DNA from: CANIGN01 sp964538275 | GTDB taxonomy: Bacteria; Bdellovibrionota; UBA2428 | Length of the DNA stretch: 60,119 bases | Reading direction: 5' to 3' | Assembly: GCA_964538275.1 (NCBI GenBank) | Contig: CAZIFW010000010.1 | Coordinates: 1 to 60,119 of the forward strand | Part shown: one piece after another, positions 25,004 through 33,509 of the stretch | Layout of the letters: each line of letters starts with the position of its first letter | Position numbering within the stretch: position 1 is the first letter of the stretch | Program-made: the position numbers and the translations under genes | The notes under the pieces: generated by a model | The model's database searches: none | Told to the model about the DNA's origin: nothing | The model's input: only the letters and a program-made list of their open reading frames with translations

Positions 25004-25136
25004 TTAATTTTTAAAATTATAAAGCGCATGTGCTGGACAACAGTATCCTTCTTGAAGTTGTCCCTCCCACGTGAACTCAATTGTGCCAGACTCAGTAGAG
25101 CAAGAAGGAGGACTTCGTCGACTGCAAAAAGACGAA
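25004..25136 (-). pseudogene. Remnant of a paralogue of the Cys-rich gene at 17755-18189
   Basis: The minus-strand frame just after a TAA encodes FCSRRSPPSCSTESG, then F-W-GQLQEGYCCPAHALYNF. The intact gene reads ICSYRDFS, SCSIEKG, and F-W-GQLPKGYTCPPYAAYKV. The cysteines and the GQL-GY-CP pattern line up. The signal peptide and the end are gone. Confidence 0.7.
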
Positions 25137-25176
25137 GCTTAGGATGTTTTTTAGTCAAGGAGAGAAGATACCGACT

Positions 25177-25860
25177 CTAATACGGAAAAATTAGTGAAGG
25201 GTCTAAACTTTGCCCATTAAGATCAGGCACAACTCCTGTGTTGCTAGAGGCACGCATTTCTTGAATGCTCGCCTCATCCAAAGTGTAATTATCGAGCAAT
25301 TCTTGATTCGATTTTTTAAGATTTTCCGGAGAAAACAAATCTTCTACTTTTTTCATATATTGAATTCCTGCTTGGCTATAAGGAATACCACTATCAACAA
25401 CTCCATAGGTCCCGCCCCATTCTAAAAATTCACTTAAAAAATCTTCTTTTCCCTCGCCACGCGCAGCAAGCTCTCTTTCAACAAGTTTTCTAGCTATTAA
25501 AAATCGAGCAACTTCCTGTTCTCGAGTTATCGGCAAATCTGGACTATGGCGAGAGGTTGAAATACTAAAAGTATTATCTTTAAACATGAAAGACAGTCTA
25601 ACCGCAGAATCCTTTGGTCTAAAATCGACGAAGTCAGCAATGTCTCGACCCCTAACTTCTTGCCATGTTTTGGGATCGCCAAAAAAATTCCTATTTTCTT
25701 CAAATAACGGATGGCCCGCAAGATTATTTGTATAATAGGGATTTCCTGTGAGTAGGCCCACCAACTTTAGAAGTCCAACCTTGCAGGATATTGCATGGCT
25801 TAATCTGGTTGTTAACAAGAATAAGCACAGCGTGAGCACTCTCGTTTTAGGATTGCGCAT
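25177..25860 (-). CDS. Exported island protein, unknown family
   Basis: A 227-residue protein with signal peptide MRNPKTRVLTLCLFLLTTRLSHA, then a single Cys (ISCKVG). The mature chain is mixed alpha/beta with a helical middle (EQEVARFLIARKLVERELAARG). It ends in NGQSLDPSLIFPY. No family is recognised. An imperfect palindrome (GGTGC-AGAGG-CGATC, 25914-25928) lies 53 bp upstream and overlaps the end of a pseudogene; only its left half is canonical. Confidence 0.7.
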   Translation of the reverse strand: MRNPKTRVLTLCLFLLTTRLSHAISCKVGLLKLVGLLTGNPYYTNNLAGHPLFEENRNFFGDPKTWQEVRGRDIADFVDFRPKDSAVRLSFMFKDNTFSISTSRHSPDLPITREQEVARFLIARKLVERELAARGEGKEDFLSEFLEWGGTYGVVDSGIPYSQAGIQYMKKVEDLFSPENLKKSNQELLDNYTLDEASIQEMRASSNTGVVPDLNGQSLDPSLIFPY

Positions 25861-25907
25861 ACATTAATTTTAGCAGTAAAAAATGAAATTCATAAAATAA
25901 ATATATA

Positions 25908-26128
25908 TCAGTTGGTGCAGAGGCGATCGCCTTGCGATTGATAGACCTTCGTAAAACTACCGCCGTTAAGTGTAAACACATAGGGGCTCGCGCAATCGGG
26001 CCCACCAGGCAATGCCCCGCCAGCAGGGCCTGAAGAGTCAAATAATCACTGCCGACGTCGCAAGCAACAGTGCGCCATTAGAATGGGCTTAGCAGTGGGA
26101 TTACAATCGAGATCAAGGTCTTACGCAT
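25908..26128 (-). pseudogene. Small exported-protein gene broken by a stop and a frameshift
   Basis: An ATG at 26128 begins MRKTLISIVIPLLSPF, a signal-peptide-like start, then meets TAA. Reading on gives WRTVACDVGSDY, after which a frame change is needed to reach FDSSGPAGGALPGGPDC, PYVFTLNGGSFTKVYQSQGD and a stop at 25908. The joined product would be about 70 residues with three or four cysteines. The three segments are each protein-like, but joining them is inference. Confidence 0.45.
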
Positions 26129-26189
26129 AGACAGGCAGAATACATCTTTACTGTTTGAATTAAAAAACTAACTGTTAGAATTAAAGTAC

Positions 26190-27071
26190 ATGCAGGGAAG
26201 TAAGTGTAGCTTCTTGATTTTATCAGTTTCCATTTTTGTACCTAAAATCGTTTCTGCTTGTGTTAAAGAACTAACTAAAGAAACTTCAGGTTCAGTTTTA
26301 ATTTCGAAAGGCATTGATCTTCGTCCTGTTGATTCTCAAAATTCCTTAGGAACGGATAAGGTGGATGGTTTTTTGCCGAGCCCTTACATTTATTCGAGCG
26401 ATAATGGGTTCATCGTGGGAGGAGAAAATAGCTCGCAAGCGATTTCTAAAATGGCTACCTTAACAGGCGTCAATATGGATTTGCTTACACAAAGAGCTTT
26501 AGGCGCTGGAGCTACAGCATCACCATTTGCAGATTATAGCAACACACCTTTTGCAGGAATGGAAGCGCCGTATGTTCGACAATCGGCCGATGGTTTCATA
26601 CGTGATGATCAGACACTACGTGAAGTTTTAGTGGCTTCAAACAATTTAGTGCTAAATGAATTGAAAACAACGCATCAACAATTAGCGAGTCCCATTTTAA
26701 CTGGATTGAAAGCACTGGAAGATTCACAAGGCTCTATTGTTGATTTTGAATACAATGGAAATCGATACCGAATTGAAGCTTCGCAAATGGGAGGGAGTTA
26801 TCAACTTTTTTCCCCGAAAGCTGCGCAAAATTGGCGACCCATGAGCGGGTGGAAACCAGAAGGTGTTAGCGCGGATAAATATACCCAAGGTAGTTTCTTA
26901 AACGACAATCTTTATGCAAATTACATATGGACAATAAAAAATTTAGATAGCGGTGAAACCCTCAAGGGCGATGCCCTGACTCCACATCTCGCCTACCGTT
27001 ATGGTTTTTGGCAGAGTGGCCCGTATGATTTAGATCCGCGTTCCGTAAATAATTTCTTCAGAAGACCTTAA
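26190..27071 (+). CDS. Exported island protein, unknown family
   Basis: A 293-residue protein with signal peptide MQGSKCSFLILSVSIFVPKIVSA followed by ACVKEL. The rest lacks further cysteines and is predicted mixed, with Gly- and Asn-rich loops (IVGGENSSQ, LGAGATASP). A compact beta-segment occurs near 185-215 (IVDFEYNGNRYRIEASQMGGSYQLF). No family is recognised. It is the last intact gene of the island before the tRNA. No good palindrome is present, only a weak half-site (GCATA near 26125). Confidence 0.7.
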   Translation: MQGSKCSFLILSVSIFVPKIVSACVKELTKETSGSVLISKGIDLRPVDSQNSLGTDKVDGFLPSPYIYSSDNGFIVGGENSSQAISKMATLTGVNMDLLTQRALGAGATASPFADYSNTPFAGMEAPYVRQSADGFIRDDQTLREVLVASNNLVLNELKTTHQQLASPILTGLKALEDSQGSIVDFEYNGNRYRIEASQMGGSYQLFSPKAAQNWRPMSGWKPEGVSADKYTQGSFLNDNLYANYIWTIKNLDSGETLKGDALTPHLAYRYGFWQSGPYDLDPRSVNNFFRRP

Positions 27072-27190
27072 TGACTTGTGAATAAGAACGCTGAGTATTT
27101 CATTTTTCAATGAATAATCAACTATCTCCTTGGATTCAATCTTAATCAATCAGATAAGCTTAGGAGCAATTCATTTCCAATCACAATCCG

Positions 27191-27359
27191 ATGCCTATTG
27201 CACCATTTTCCAGAGACCCTGTATATGCTTCTTATCGACAAGTGTTTTGTTAGGAAGCTTGGACTTCGCAAGGGTGATGAAAAAGTTCTAGCTCTCCCCT
27301 TCGAGTTCAAGATTCCAACTTTTGTTCCCGCCAATCAACTTAAGATTCATGAGGGTTAA
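27191..27359 (+). pseudogene. Possible C-terminal gene fragment with one frameshift
   Basis: MPIAPFSRDPVYASYRQVF reads in one frame until TAG; shifting by one base gives VRKLGLRKGDEKVLALPFEF, then IPTFVPANQLKIHEG and a stop. The combined 55 residues look like the end of a protein. There is no signal peptide or ribosome site. It may be a fragment brought in with the island. Confidence 0.35.
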
Positions 27360-27373
27360 ATGACGTCTCCAGC

Positions 27374-27395
27374 GCTGGCCGGAATCGAAGCGGCA
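27374..27395 (-). repeat. Partial copy of the tRNA-Leu 3' region
   Basis: Twenty-two bases covering the T-arm and start of the acceptor strand of the tRNA-Leu (27463-27484) are repeated here with one mismatch (G for C at the T-stem). The rest of the tRNA is absent. Such repeats are left at attachment sites or by decayed tRNA copies. Confidence 0.5.
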
Positions 27396-27419
27396 GTGGC
27401 GGTCGTCTTTTACCAGGAG

Positions 27420-27460
27420 CACCAAATTCACTCGAGCCTCTGGCCCGATTGAATTTGGTG
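27420..27460. repeat. 11-bp inverted repeat at the tRNA 3' end
   Basis: CACCAAATTCA (27420-27430) and TGAATTTGGTG (27450-27460) are perfect complements around a 19-bp spacer. The right arm includes the tRNA's CCA end and flank. It could act as a terminator for the tRNA transcript or be an inverted copy of the tRNA end. Confidence 0.5.
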
Positions 27461-27544
27461 CTGCTGGCCGGAATCGAACCGGCACGGGAGTTTCCCCCCA
27501 CAGGATTTTAAGTCCTGTGTGTCTACCTATTTCACCACAGCAGC
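27456..27544 (-). tRNA. tRNA-Leu (anticodon UAA)
   Basis: An 89-nt leucine-type tRNA with encoded CCA. The acceptor stem pairs GCTGCTG with CAGCAGC. The anticodon stem CAGGA/TCCTG holds the loop CTTAAAA, giving anticodon TAA. A long variable arm (GGGG-AAA-CTCCC type) and the T-arm GCCGG-TTCGATT-CCGGC follow, as expected for class II tRNAs. It forms the right border of the accessory island. Confidence 0.95.
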
Positions 27545-27560
27545 ATTCATGGAAGTCATC

Positions 27561-28115
27561 CTATAACCAAGTTTTAGGATCGTCGAAATTCGTGTTGGGA
27601 TCGATCTGAATTGCTCCAGCTCCCGCTTCGCTATCGTCGCTACCTGCAGCTTTTTTAGCCATCGCTGCAAGTTCTTCTGTTGTAAAGTTGTAACCTTGTT
27701 CGTTACGAGCTTTCAAGCGAGCAGCAACGATTTCTTTATAATTGGGAAGAGTCACATCGATTGGACCTTGGCCTTTTTTAAGCTGAGCAATTAATTCAGG
27801 CGACATAGACCAATCTTTTACGGATTTCATATCCGTAAGTTTGTAAGAAACTTCTAACGGAGCCTTTGATGCCACTGTTTGAAAATCATCTATAGACCAT
27901 TTTCCAGAAGCCTCAACTTGAATGCGTTTTTCGCCGCAAGGAACTTTGGTAGAGGCTTCGCCGTTTCCGATCAAAATACCATCTACATAAATCTTACTTT
28001 TTTTGTAGTCTGTTTTAACTTGGACTTCGCAAGCACCTTGTAAAAGATAAAGCTCAGGAAGTTTTTCTTTCGTACAAGAAGTTGCCAGCACTAAAAACAA
28101 CAAAATCAGACGCAT
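27561..28115 (-). CDS. PEGA-domain lipoprotein
   Basis: About 184 residues from the ATG at 28115, which gives the signal peptide MRLILLFLVLATSC with lipidated Cys14. Residues about 30-80 form a PEGA-type beta-sandwich (VKTDYKKSKIYVDGILIGNG then VPCGEKRIQVEASG), found in surface and S-layer-linked proteins. The C-terminal half is helical and Ala-rich, ending in IQIDPNTNFDDPKTWL. An earlier in-frame start at 28166 would add 17 residues and spoil the signal peptide. It follows the acyl-CoA dehydrogenase gene by 93 bp. Confidence 0.75.
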   Translation of the reverse strand: MRLILLFLVLATSCTKEKLPELYLLQGACEVQVKTDYKKSKIYVDGILIGNGEASTKVPCGEKRIQVEASGKWSIDDFQTVASKAPLEVSYKLTDMKSVKDWSMSPELIAQLKKGQGPIDVTLPNYKEIVAARLKARNEQGYNFTTEELAAMAKKAAGSDDSEAGAGAIQIDPNTNFDDPKTWL

Positions 28116-28208
28116 GGGATCGATATAGCAGCCACCTTTTGAGCTGTCAGCACATTTAATAAACACTTAATAAAGACCGAAGGCCGCTTAAGAAGCTGCC
28201 TTATAGCC

Positions 28209-29957
28209 CTACAAAATATCCCAGCTGTATTTTTCTGCTTCGGTTGCATGTACTGCCAAGGACTTAATTTCTTCGTCCATGTTCCTATCAATTTGTTTTT
28301 GGTTGTCTTTCATACGACGACGCGCCTGGAAAGCAAAGGTCTGTAAAATTTCTACTTCTTTAGCTGCGCCCTCGGATCCCTTTTCTTCTAAGGATTGAGT
28401 CACTCGGCTAATCATACAAGCAATGGCAAACATATCGATCATGATATTGGCCAAACGGGAAGTCGCAAATTGTTTACCAATAATGCCCTTGCCGTGTTTG
28501 CGTAAAACTCTGTCTACACACGCTACTAAGTTTTGCATTTCCTCTTCGAACATAGAAGCAATGGCTTTTAAATCACCATGCGCTTTTGAAAAGGTTGGTC
28601 TTCCGTATTTAGTTTGCGCAGCTACACGCATTCGGGCGTAATCTTTCATCACACCGAAGCCCTTAATAGGGTCTTTGAACACAGTGCTGTCGCCGCCTTT
28701 AAAAATCGCCTCTTGCAAACCCTTAAGCTGATCAACGGCATCTTTCATAGCCGTCAAAGCTACAAATAGAGTTAAAACTTCGTTGGCTCCTTCAAAAATT
28801 CGGTTAATCCTACAATCGCGCATCAAACGCTCGTAGGGGTATTCGCGCATAAATCCGTTTCCACCTGCAACCTGCAAAGCTTCATCCGATATTTTCCATA
28901 AATTTTCAGATGCAATAATTTTAGAAATCGCCGCTTCTACAGCATAGTCTTCGTATCCTTGGTCAATAAGGCCAGAGACCATTGTCACAACCGACTCAGT
29001 CGCATAACAATCCACCGTCATTTGCCCTAGTTTTTTCTTGATCAAACCAAATTCAGAAATACTTTGTCCGAATTGCTTACGCTCTTTTGCTTGCTTGGTT
29101 GCAAGCTCAATGGCTTTTTTCATTCCGCCCACACAACCACCACCTAAACCTGTGCGGCCATTGTTTAGAATTCTCACTGCAACTTTAAAACCTTTACCCA
29201 CTTCGCCCAGCACATTGGCTTTAGGAACACGAACATTTTCAAAATTTACAGTGGTCGTTGAGTTAGCACGAATACCCATTTTATCTTCGTGAGGTCCGAT
29301 ACTGATAGTGCCCATATCGGGCGTTACCAAGAAAGCAGTGATTTTACCTTCTGGAGTATCTGTCACCGCAAAGACAGTAAAAAAGTTTGCGATGCCACCA
29401 TTGGTGATCCAAATCTTTTCGCCATTTAAAACCCAGTGGTCGCCGTCAAGATGTGCCTTTGTTTTTATAGAGGCCGCATCGGAACCCGCACCAGACTCAG
29501 TCAAGCAATACGCCGCAATCAACTCGCCTGTTGCAAGTCGTGGGAGATAACGTTTTTTCTGCTCATCATTTCCAAACATTAAAACGCCACGCATACCAAT
29601 ACTGCTATGCTCACCCACAGTGAGAGCAATAGAACCATCATATCGAGACAATTCTTGAATGATGCGAGAGTAAGCCATAGTGCTTAAACCCAAACCACCA
29701 AACTCCTCTGGAATAATTAATCCGAAGAGACCCATTTGTTTCATCTCTTCTACAACTTCAGCAGGCAAATCACCCACTTGATCCCACTTGCGAAAATCTT
29801 CCGTCTTTGGCTTTAGCCAAGCTGCTATAGAATCATTGATACTCTTTAGCATTTCTTTTTCAGAATCTTTGAGTTTAGGAAATGGAAAGAGAATATCTTC
29901 TTCGATTTCCCCGATACACATTGAACGCACAAATGAAGTTGATAAATCGCCGGTCAT
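28209..29957 (-). CDS. Acyl-CoA dehydrogenase, long form
   Basis: A 582-residue FAD enzyme that introduces the 2,3-double bond into acyl-CoA in beta-oxidation. Signatures: CLTESGAGSDAASIKTKA, WVLNGEKIWITNGG and, further on, RIFEGANEVL with the glutamate used as catalytic base in the VLCAD/ACAD9-type branch. A C-terminal extension of about 180 residues, as in that branch, suggests long-chain substrates and dimer or membrane association. The ATG at 29957 follows TTTAGGT. Electron-transfer flavoprotein genes are not in this window. Confidence 0.92.
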   Translation of the reverse strand: MTGDLSTSFVRSMCIGEIEEDILFPFPKLKDSEKEMLKSINDSIAAWLKPKTEDFRKWDQVGDLPAEVVEEMKQMGLFGLIIPEEFGGLGLSTMAYSRIIQELSRYDGSIALTVGEHSSIGMRGVLMFGNDEQKKRYLPRLATGELIAAYCLTESGAGSDAASIKTKAHLDGDHWVLNGEKIWITNGGIANFFTVFAVTDTPEGKITAFLVTPDMGTISIGPHEDKMGIRANSTTTVNFENVRVPKANVLGEVGKGFKVAVRILNNGRTGLGGGCVGGMKKAIELATKQAKERKQFGQSISEFGLIKKKLGQMTVDCYATESVVTMVSGLIDQGYEDYAVEAAISKIIASENLWKISDEALQVAGGNGFMREYPYERLMRDCRINRIFEGANEVLTLFVALTAMKDAVDQLKGLQEAIFKGGDSTVFKDPIKGFGVMKDYARMRVAAQTKYGRPTFSKAHGDLKAIASMFEEEMQNLVACVDRVLRKHGKGIIGKQFATSRLANIMIDMFAIACMISRVTQSLEEKGSEGAAKEVEILQTFAFQARRRMKDNQKQIDRNMDEEIKSLAVHATEAEKYSWDIL

Positions 29958-30079
29958 ACCTAAAGGTTATTGGAAGGATTGAAGTCTCACAAACAAAATT
30001 TACAGGAAATAACATAAGAATTAACTTCGTAACAACACTCCTTGCCACACTTAAGCCTTGCGCTTAAATCATTAAAAGG

Positions 30080-30826
30080 ATGCCTGAAATCAAACTCACC
30101 AAACGTAACCCCATTCGTGCGGTACTTGGCATGGCTGGCGTGGTGCTTTCGTTTACTCTTTGGTCGACGTTAATTATGTTTAGGAAATTATTCCTTCTGC
30201 CTCGCCGGTGGGATTCTGAACTGATGCGATATTGCGCAATCTGGGTAATGTACAGCATCGAGCTCACTATTCGCATTGAAAATAAAGAACTCTACAACCC
30301 CAAAGAAGCCTGTATTGTAATCTCTAATCACTCTAGCCTTATAGATATTCCACTCATCTATTCTGTCTGTACCCCTAACCTACGCATGCTCGCAAAAAGA
30401 GAAATTCTCTGGGTCCCCATTATGGGCTGGGCTATGTGGGCCTCCAATCATGTTGGTATTCACCGAGGCCATCGGAGTTCAGCGGCAAAAGCAAAAGCAG
30501 CCCTTACCCAAAGACTTTTAGAAGGGCATCAAATATTTTTAGCGCCGGAAGGAACACGAAGTGCCACAGGCTGTCTCTTACCCTTTAAATCGGGAGCTTT
30601 TAGAATTGCCGCAGAGCAAAGAGTCCCCATATACGTTCTAGCGCTCTATAAACCGTGGGAAGTGCTTCCCAAAGGCGATCTCTACTCGGCCTACAAGGGT
30701 GAGCTTGTGGGTCGTTTTTTAGGCAAAATAGAGTCCGTCCTTGATGAAAATTCCGTCAAAAAGCCAGAAGATATGATCCTGGAAGCAAGAAAACTGTATC
30801 TGAGCAATGGCTTCACTGAATGTTAA
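30080..30826 (+). CDS. plsC: 1-acyl-sn-glycerol-3-phosphate acyltransferase (PlsC-type)
   Basis: Transfers an acyl chain to lysophosphatidate to make phosphatidate at the inner membrane. The 248 residues contain a membrane segment (about 11-40), the catalytic NHSSLID box (H84, D89) and the APEGTRS box with the phosphate-binding arginine. It is divergent from the acyl-CoA dehydrogenase gene. AAAAGG touches the ATG without the usual spacing, so a start slightly downstream is possible. Confidence 0.88.
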   Translation: MPEIKLTKRNPIRAVLGMAGVVLSFTLWSTLIMFRKLFLLPRRWDSELMRYCAIWVMYSIELTIRIENKELYNPKEACIVISNHSSLIDIPLIYSVCTPNLRMLAKREILWVPIMGWAMWASNHVGIHRGHRSSAAKAKAALTQRLLEGHQIFLAPEGTRSATGCLLPFKSGAFRIAAEQRVPIYVLALYKPWEVLPKGDLYSAYKGELVGRFLGKIESVLDENSVKKPEDMILEARKLYLSNGFTEC

Positions 30827-30904
30827 GTTTCAGTAAATAAAGGCCTTAAGTCTCCCAAAACATTACCGATAATATTTTAAGGTAAGGATCATTGGGTATT
30901 TTTT

Positions 30905-31585
30905 GTGGATAAATTTCCTTCGTTAGTTTCTTTACTAGATGAATCGATGCACCCTTGTGAATCATCGCAAGTGAAATTTTCCGTACGCCAACTCGCAGCT
31001 CAAGAAAAAGCTCGCAGACTTTTTGTGCGCCTTTTTGAAAAAGATCCTTATACTTTTTATCACTCCTTACGTGTAGCAGAACTTGTGAATGCTTTCGGAT
31101 GCGAACTCAAGCTTGCGCCTGAACAACTCACCGAAGCTACCCTTTGCGCCCTCTTTCATGATGTTGGAAAAATATTCACTCCCGACAGTGTTTTAAAAAA
31201 ACCTGGCCCCCTCACCCCCGATGAACTGGTGCTCATGAAGCTCCACACCGTAGACAGTCAAAAGCTAGTAGAAAGTGTAAACAGTCTTAAGCATTTAGGA
31301 AGTACCATCAGAAGTCACCACGAACGTTGGGACGGTAAAGGGTATCCCGACGGACTTAGAGGCGAGCAAATTCCTTGGATTGCACGATTAATTCTTTTGG
31401 CAGATACCTTCGATGCCATGACCTCTACCCGCATATACCGCAAATTTAAGAGCGCTGAAGAAGCCTACGCTGAAATAGAGCGATGTACGGGCTCTCAATT
31501 TGATCCGAAACTCGCGCCGATCTTTATTCAGGCCCATAAAAAACTCAACATGAGCGCGGCCCTTAGAGAAAAGCTCGCAGCTTAA
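30905..31585 (+). CDS. Stand-alone HD-GYP domain protein, c-di-GMP phosphodiesterase type
   Basis: A 226-residue cytoplasmic protein. The HD pair is in FHDVGKI (H85, D86), followed by HTVDSQKLV, the second metal histidines in RSHHERWDGKGYPDGL (the GYP motif, about 139-152) and LLADTFDAMTSTRIYR. These residues are those needed for c-di-GMP or related dinucleotide hydrolysis. No receiver or PAS domain is attached; the first 55 residues are helical. It begins with GTG and lies 78 bp after plsC. It may link c-di-GMP to the pilus genes, but that is inference. Confidence 0.9.
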   Translation: MDKFPSLVSLLDESMHPCESSQVKFSVRQLAAQEKARRLFVRLFEKDPYTFYHSLRVAELVNAFGCELKLAPEQLTEATLCALFHDVGKIFTPDSVLKKPGPLTPDELVLMKLHTVDSQKLVESVNSLKHLGSTIRSHHERWDGKGYPDGLRGEQIPWIARLILLADTFDAMTSTRIYRKFKSAEEAYAEIERCTGSQFDPKLAPIFIQAHKKLNMSAALREKLAA

Positions 31586-31611
31586 AGACTCACCAAGAAC
31601 GTAATCTCAAA

Positions 31612-31637
31612 TGAGGACTTCCCAGACCTCACCTTTT
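31612..31637 (+). terminator. Possible terminator after the HD-GYP gene
   Basis: TGAGG and CCTCA pair around a 10-nt loop and are followed by CCTTTTT. Short stem, but well placed 26 bp past the stop. Confidence 0.4.
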
Positions 31638-31705
31638 TATGTATGTTTTAAGACGCAGGTGCCGCGTGGCAGATTTACCTGTAGGTTAATAATGGAGCGT
31701 TTGCT

Positions 31706-32101
31706 GTGCCTTTGGAATTAAATGATCAAGAATGGAAAGAATACATCCACGCGCTTGAATTGTTTAATTCTAAATACTTTTGGGAATGCCACGAAGTACT
31801 TGAAGACATCTGGATGATCAAACAGCCTCCCCTAAAAACTTTTCTACAAGGAATTATTCAAGCAGCAGCTGCCTTTTATCACGTGCTTGGAGAAAATCCC
31901 AAAGGGGCCATTAAACTTGCTCAAGATTCACTGAATAAATTTCAAAATTTTGATGATCTTCACTTAGGTCTCAATGTTGCTTCTCTAAAAGAATCACTCA
32001 AATATTTTAAAAACGAAGCCCAAGAAATCTTAGACAACAAAAGAGACTCTTTTACTTTGATAAAAATTCCAGTCCTTAAACTTCCAGAGGCCGTTCGATG
32101 A
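31706..32101 (+). CDS. DUF309 family protein
   Basis: A 131-residue helical protein of the DUF309 family. The family core is clear: LFNSKYFWECHEVLEDIW near 18-35, then FLQGIIQAAAAFYHVL near 50-65 and GAIKLAQDSLNKF. The conserved H-E-x2-E set suggests a metal or active site, but the family function is not known. It starts at GTG behind GGAG. Its last four bases overlap the start of the pcnB-like gene (ATGA), so translation is coupled. Confidence 0.85.
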   Translation: MPLELNDQEWKEYIHALELFNSKYFWECHEVLEDIWMIKQPPLKTFLQGIIQAAAAFYHVLGENPKGAIKLAQDSLNKFQNFDDLHLGLNVASLKESLKYFKNEAQEILDNKRDSFTLIKIPVLKLPEAVR

Positions 32102-33327
32102 TTTGGAATCTCTTTAAGCGAAAAGCTAAGGTACCCGATAACTATACCAAGCTGGTAGACTCGCAAGCTCTAGAGATTGTTAAAGACCTCCAAAAAGGTG
32201 GGCACAGGGCTTATCTAGTAGGTGGTTGCGTGCGCGACTTATTACTTGGCATGCAACCCAAAGATTTTGATATGGCAACCTCAGCCAATCCTTTTAGAGT
32301 AAAAATGCTCATCCCGCGCTCACAAATCATTGGTAAACGCTTTAGAATTGTTGTGGCTCGTAGACGCAAACACATTGTAGGTAGCAAGCAAATGCTCTTT
32401 CCACCTATAGACCGCAATAAGTATTTACATGAATTTCAAATCACCACATTTCGCAGGGCTCCCGAAAAAACTTTAAGTGGTAGCTTAAATGAAAACGTTT
32501 TTGGAACAGAGAAAGACGATGCGGAACGACGTGACTTCACCCTCAATGGGCTTTTCTTTGATCCCAGCAATAAAAAGATTGTGGATTACGTAGGTGGCGA
32601 AAAAGACATCCGCTTAAAACAAATACGTACAATAGGTGACCCCTTTGTACGCTTTGAAGAAGACCCGGTTCGTATTCTGCGCGCAGTTCGCTTTGAAGTA
32701 CGCACAGGTTTTCACCTAGAAAAAGTCACAGAGTCTGCACTTAAAAACAAAGCGGCTTGTCTGTTGGCTGCAAAAAAAGAACGTACTCGAGAAGAATTTT
32801 TAAAGATGGCCAAAGATGGTTATCTCTCAGCCTTCATTCAAAAATTACAACATTACAAATTGTTAGAATTTGTAAGTCCTTGTTTAGCAAAATATTGCAA
32901 AAACTCTGGTCCGGCATTCTTTGATCTTCTGAAGTGCTACGACCAAGCTGTAAAAAAAATTGAATGGCCCAACTCACATTTATCCGCACCCTTCCTGTTT
33001 CCTTTGCTTTATCAAGTTAAAGACGATCGAGTAGAAGTACGTCCCGAAACAGCTCACCTTAAAGATGACATTCTTGTCTCCAAAGCCGAGTATGCATATT
33101 TAGAAGCCATCCAACAAACATTGAACCGCGTACTTAAAACGAAGCGCCCTCAACAACGCCTCTTCTTTTTACAAAAACGTAACATGGAAACTCAGGCTCA
33201 ATTCTTCTTCACACTCAAACTATTAGCGGAATGTCACGGGAATCCTTTTGATCAAATGTGGAAAGCTAACGAAGAAGTTTGGCGTGATTTCAAAAACAAA
33301 CACTACTCGCGCAGAGTGCGCAGTTAA
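32098..33327 (+). CDS. pcnB: Poly(A) polymerase / tRNA nucleotidyltransferase family (PcnB-type)
   Basis: A 409-residue class II nucleotidyltransferase. Catalytic motifs: AYLVGGCVRDLLLG near 40-53, the metal pair in PKDFDMAT, RRDFTLNGLFFD, IVDYVGG, and IGDPFVRFEEDPVRILRAVRF. The GDP-R-EDP-R form and the basic stretches resemble bacterial poly(A) polymerase more than CCA-adding enzyme, though the two are hard to separate. The C-terminus is basic (FKNKHYSRRVRS), as in PcnB. It is co-translated with the DUF309 gene. Confidence 0.88.
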   Translation: MIWNLFKRKAKVPDNYTKLVDSQALEIVKDLQKGGHRAYLVGGCVRDLLLGMQPKDFDMATSANPFRVKMLIPRSQIIGKRFRIVVARRRKHIVGSKQMLFPPIDRNKYLHEFQITTFRRAPEKTLSGSLNENVFGTEKDDAERRDFTLNGLFFDPSNKKIVDYVGGEKDIRLKQIRTIGDPFVRFEEDPVRILRAVRFEVRTGFHLEKVTESALKNKAACLLAAKKERTREEFLKMAKDGYLSAFIQKLQHYKLLEFVSPCLAKYCKNSGPAFFDLLKCYDQAVKKIEWPNSHLSAPFLFPLLYQVKDDRVEVRPETAHLKDDILVSKAEYAYLEAIQQTLNRVLKTKRPQQRLFFLQKRNMETQAQFFFTLKLLAECHGNPFDQMWKANEEVWRDFKNKHYSRRVRS

Positions 33328-33345
33328 CTAAAAATCATTTTTACA

Positions 33346-33366
33346 TAGGGAAAAGTTCCCTATTTT
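33346..33366 (+). terminator. Rho-independent terminator after pcnB
   Basis: TAGGGAA-AAG-TTCCCTA is a perfect 7-bp stem followed by TTTT, 19 bp after the stop. Confidence 0.7.
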
Positions 33367-33509
33367 CACACTAAAAAAATCGAGTTGCGAAATACACTCA
33401 AGTTCTAAGATAAAGTCAACTCTTTCCTCATCACGCACAACGTTAAATAGATTATTTTTTCTTTCATGCATTTTTCCCTTTCAAAACTCTTTTGTCTGAT
33501 TGTAAGACA

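Larger units (their letters stand above)
27072..27455. other. Gap between island and tRNA with a gene fragment and tRNA-like repeat
   Basis: These 384 bp contain a frameshifted coding fragment (27191-27359), a 22-bp imperfect repeat of the tRNA 3' part (27374-27395) and an inverted repeat next to the tRNA. No intact gene is seen. Confidence 0.55.

Noticed and set aside
25847..26041. 64-codon minus-strand frame
   Set aside because: It crosses the broken small exported gene in another frame; the C-terminal frame ending at 25908 is more protein-like.
27288..27485. 65-codon minus-strand frame overlapping the tRNA-Leu
   Set aside because: It runs through the tRNA and its repeat; no coding evidence.
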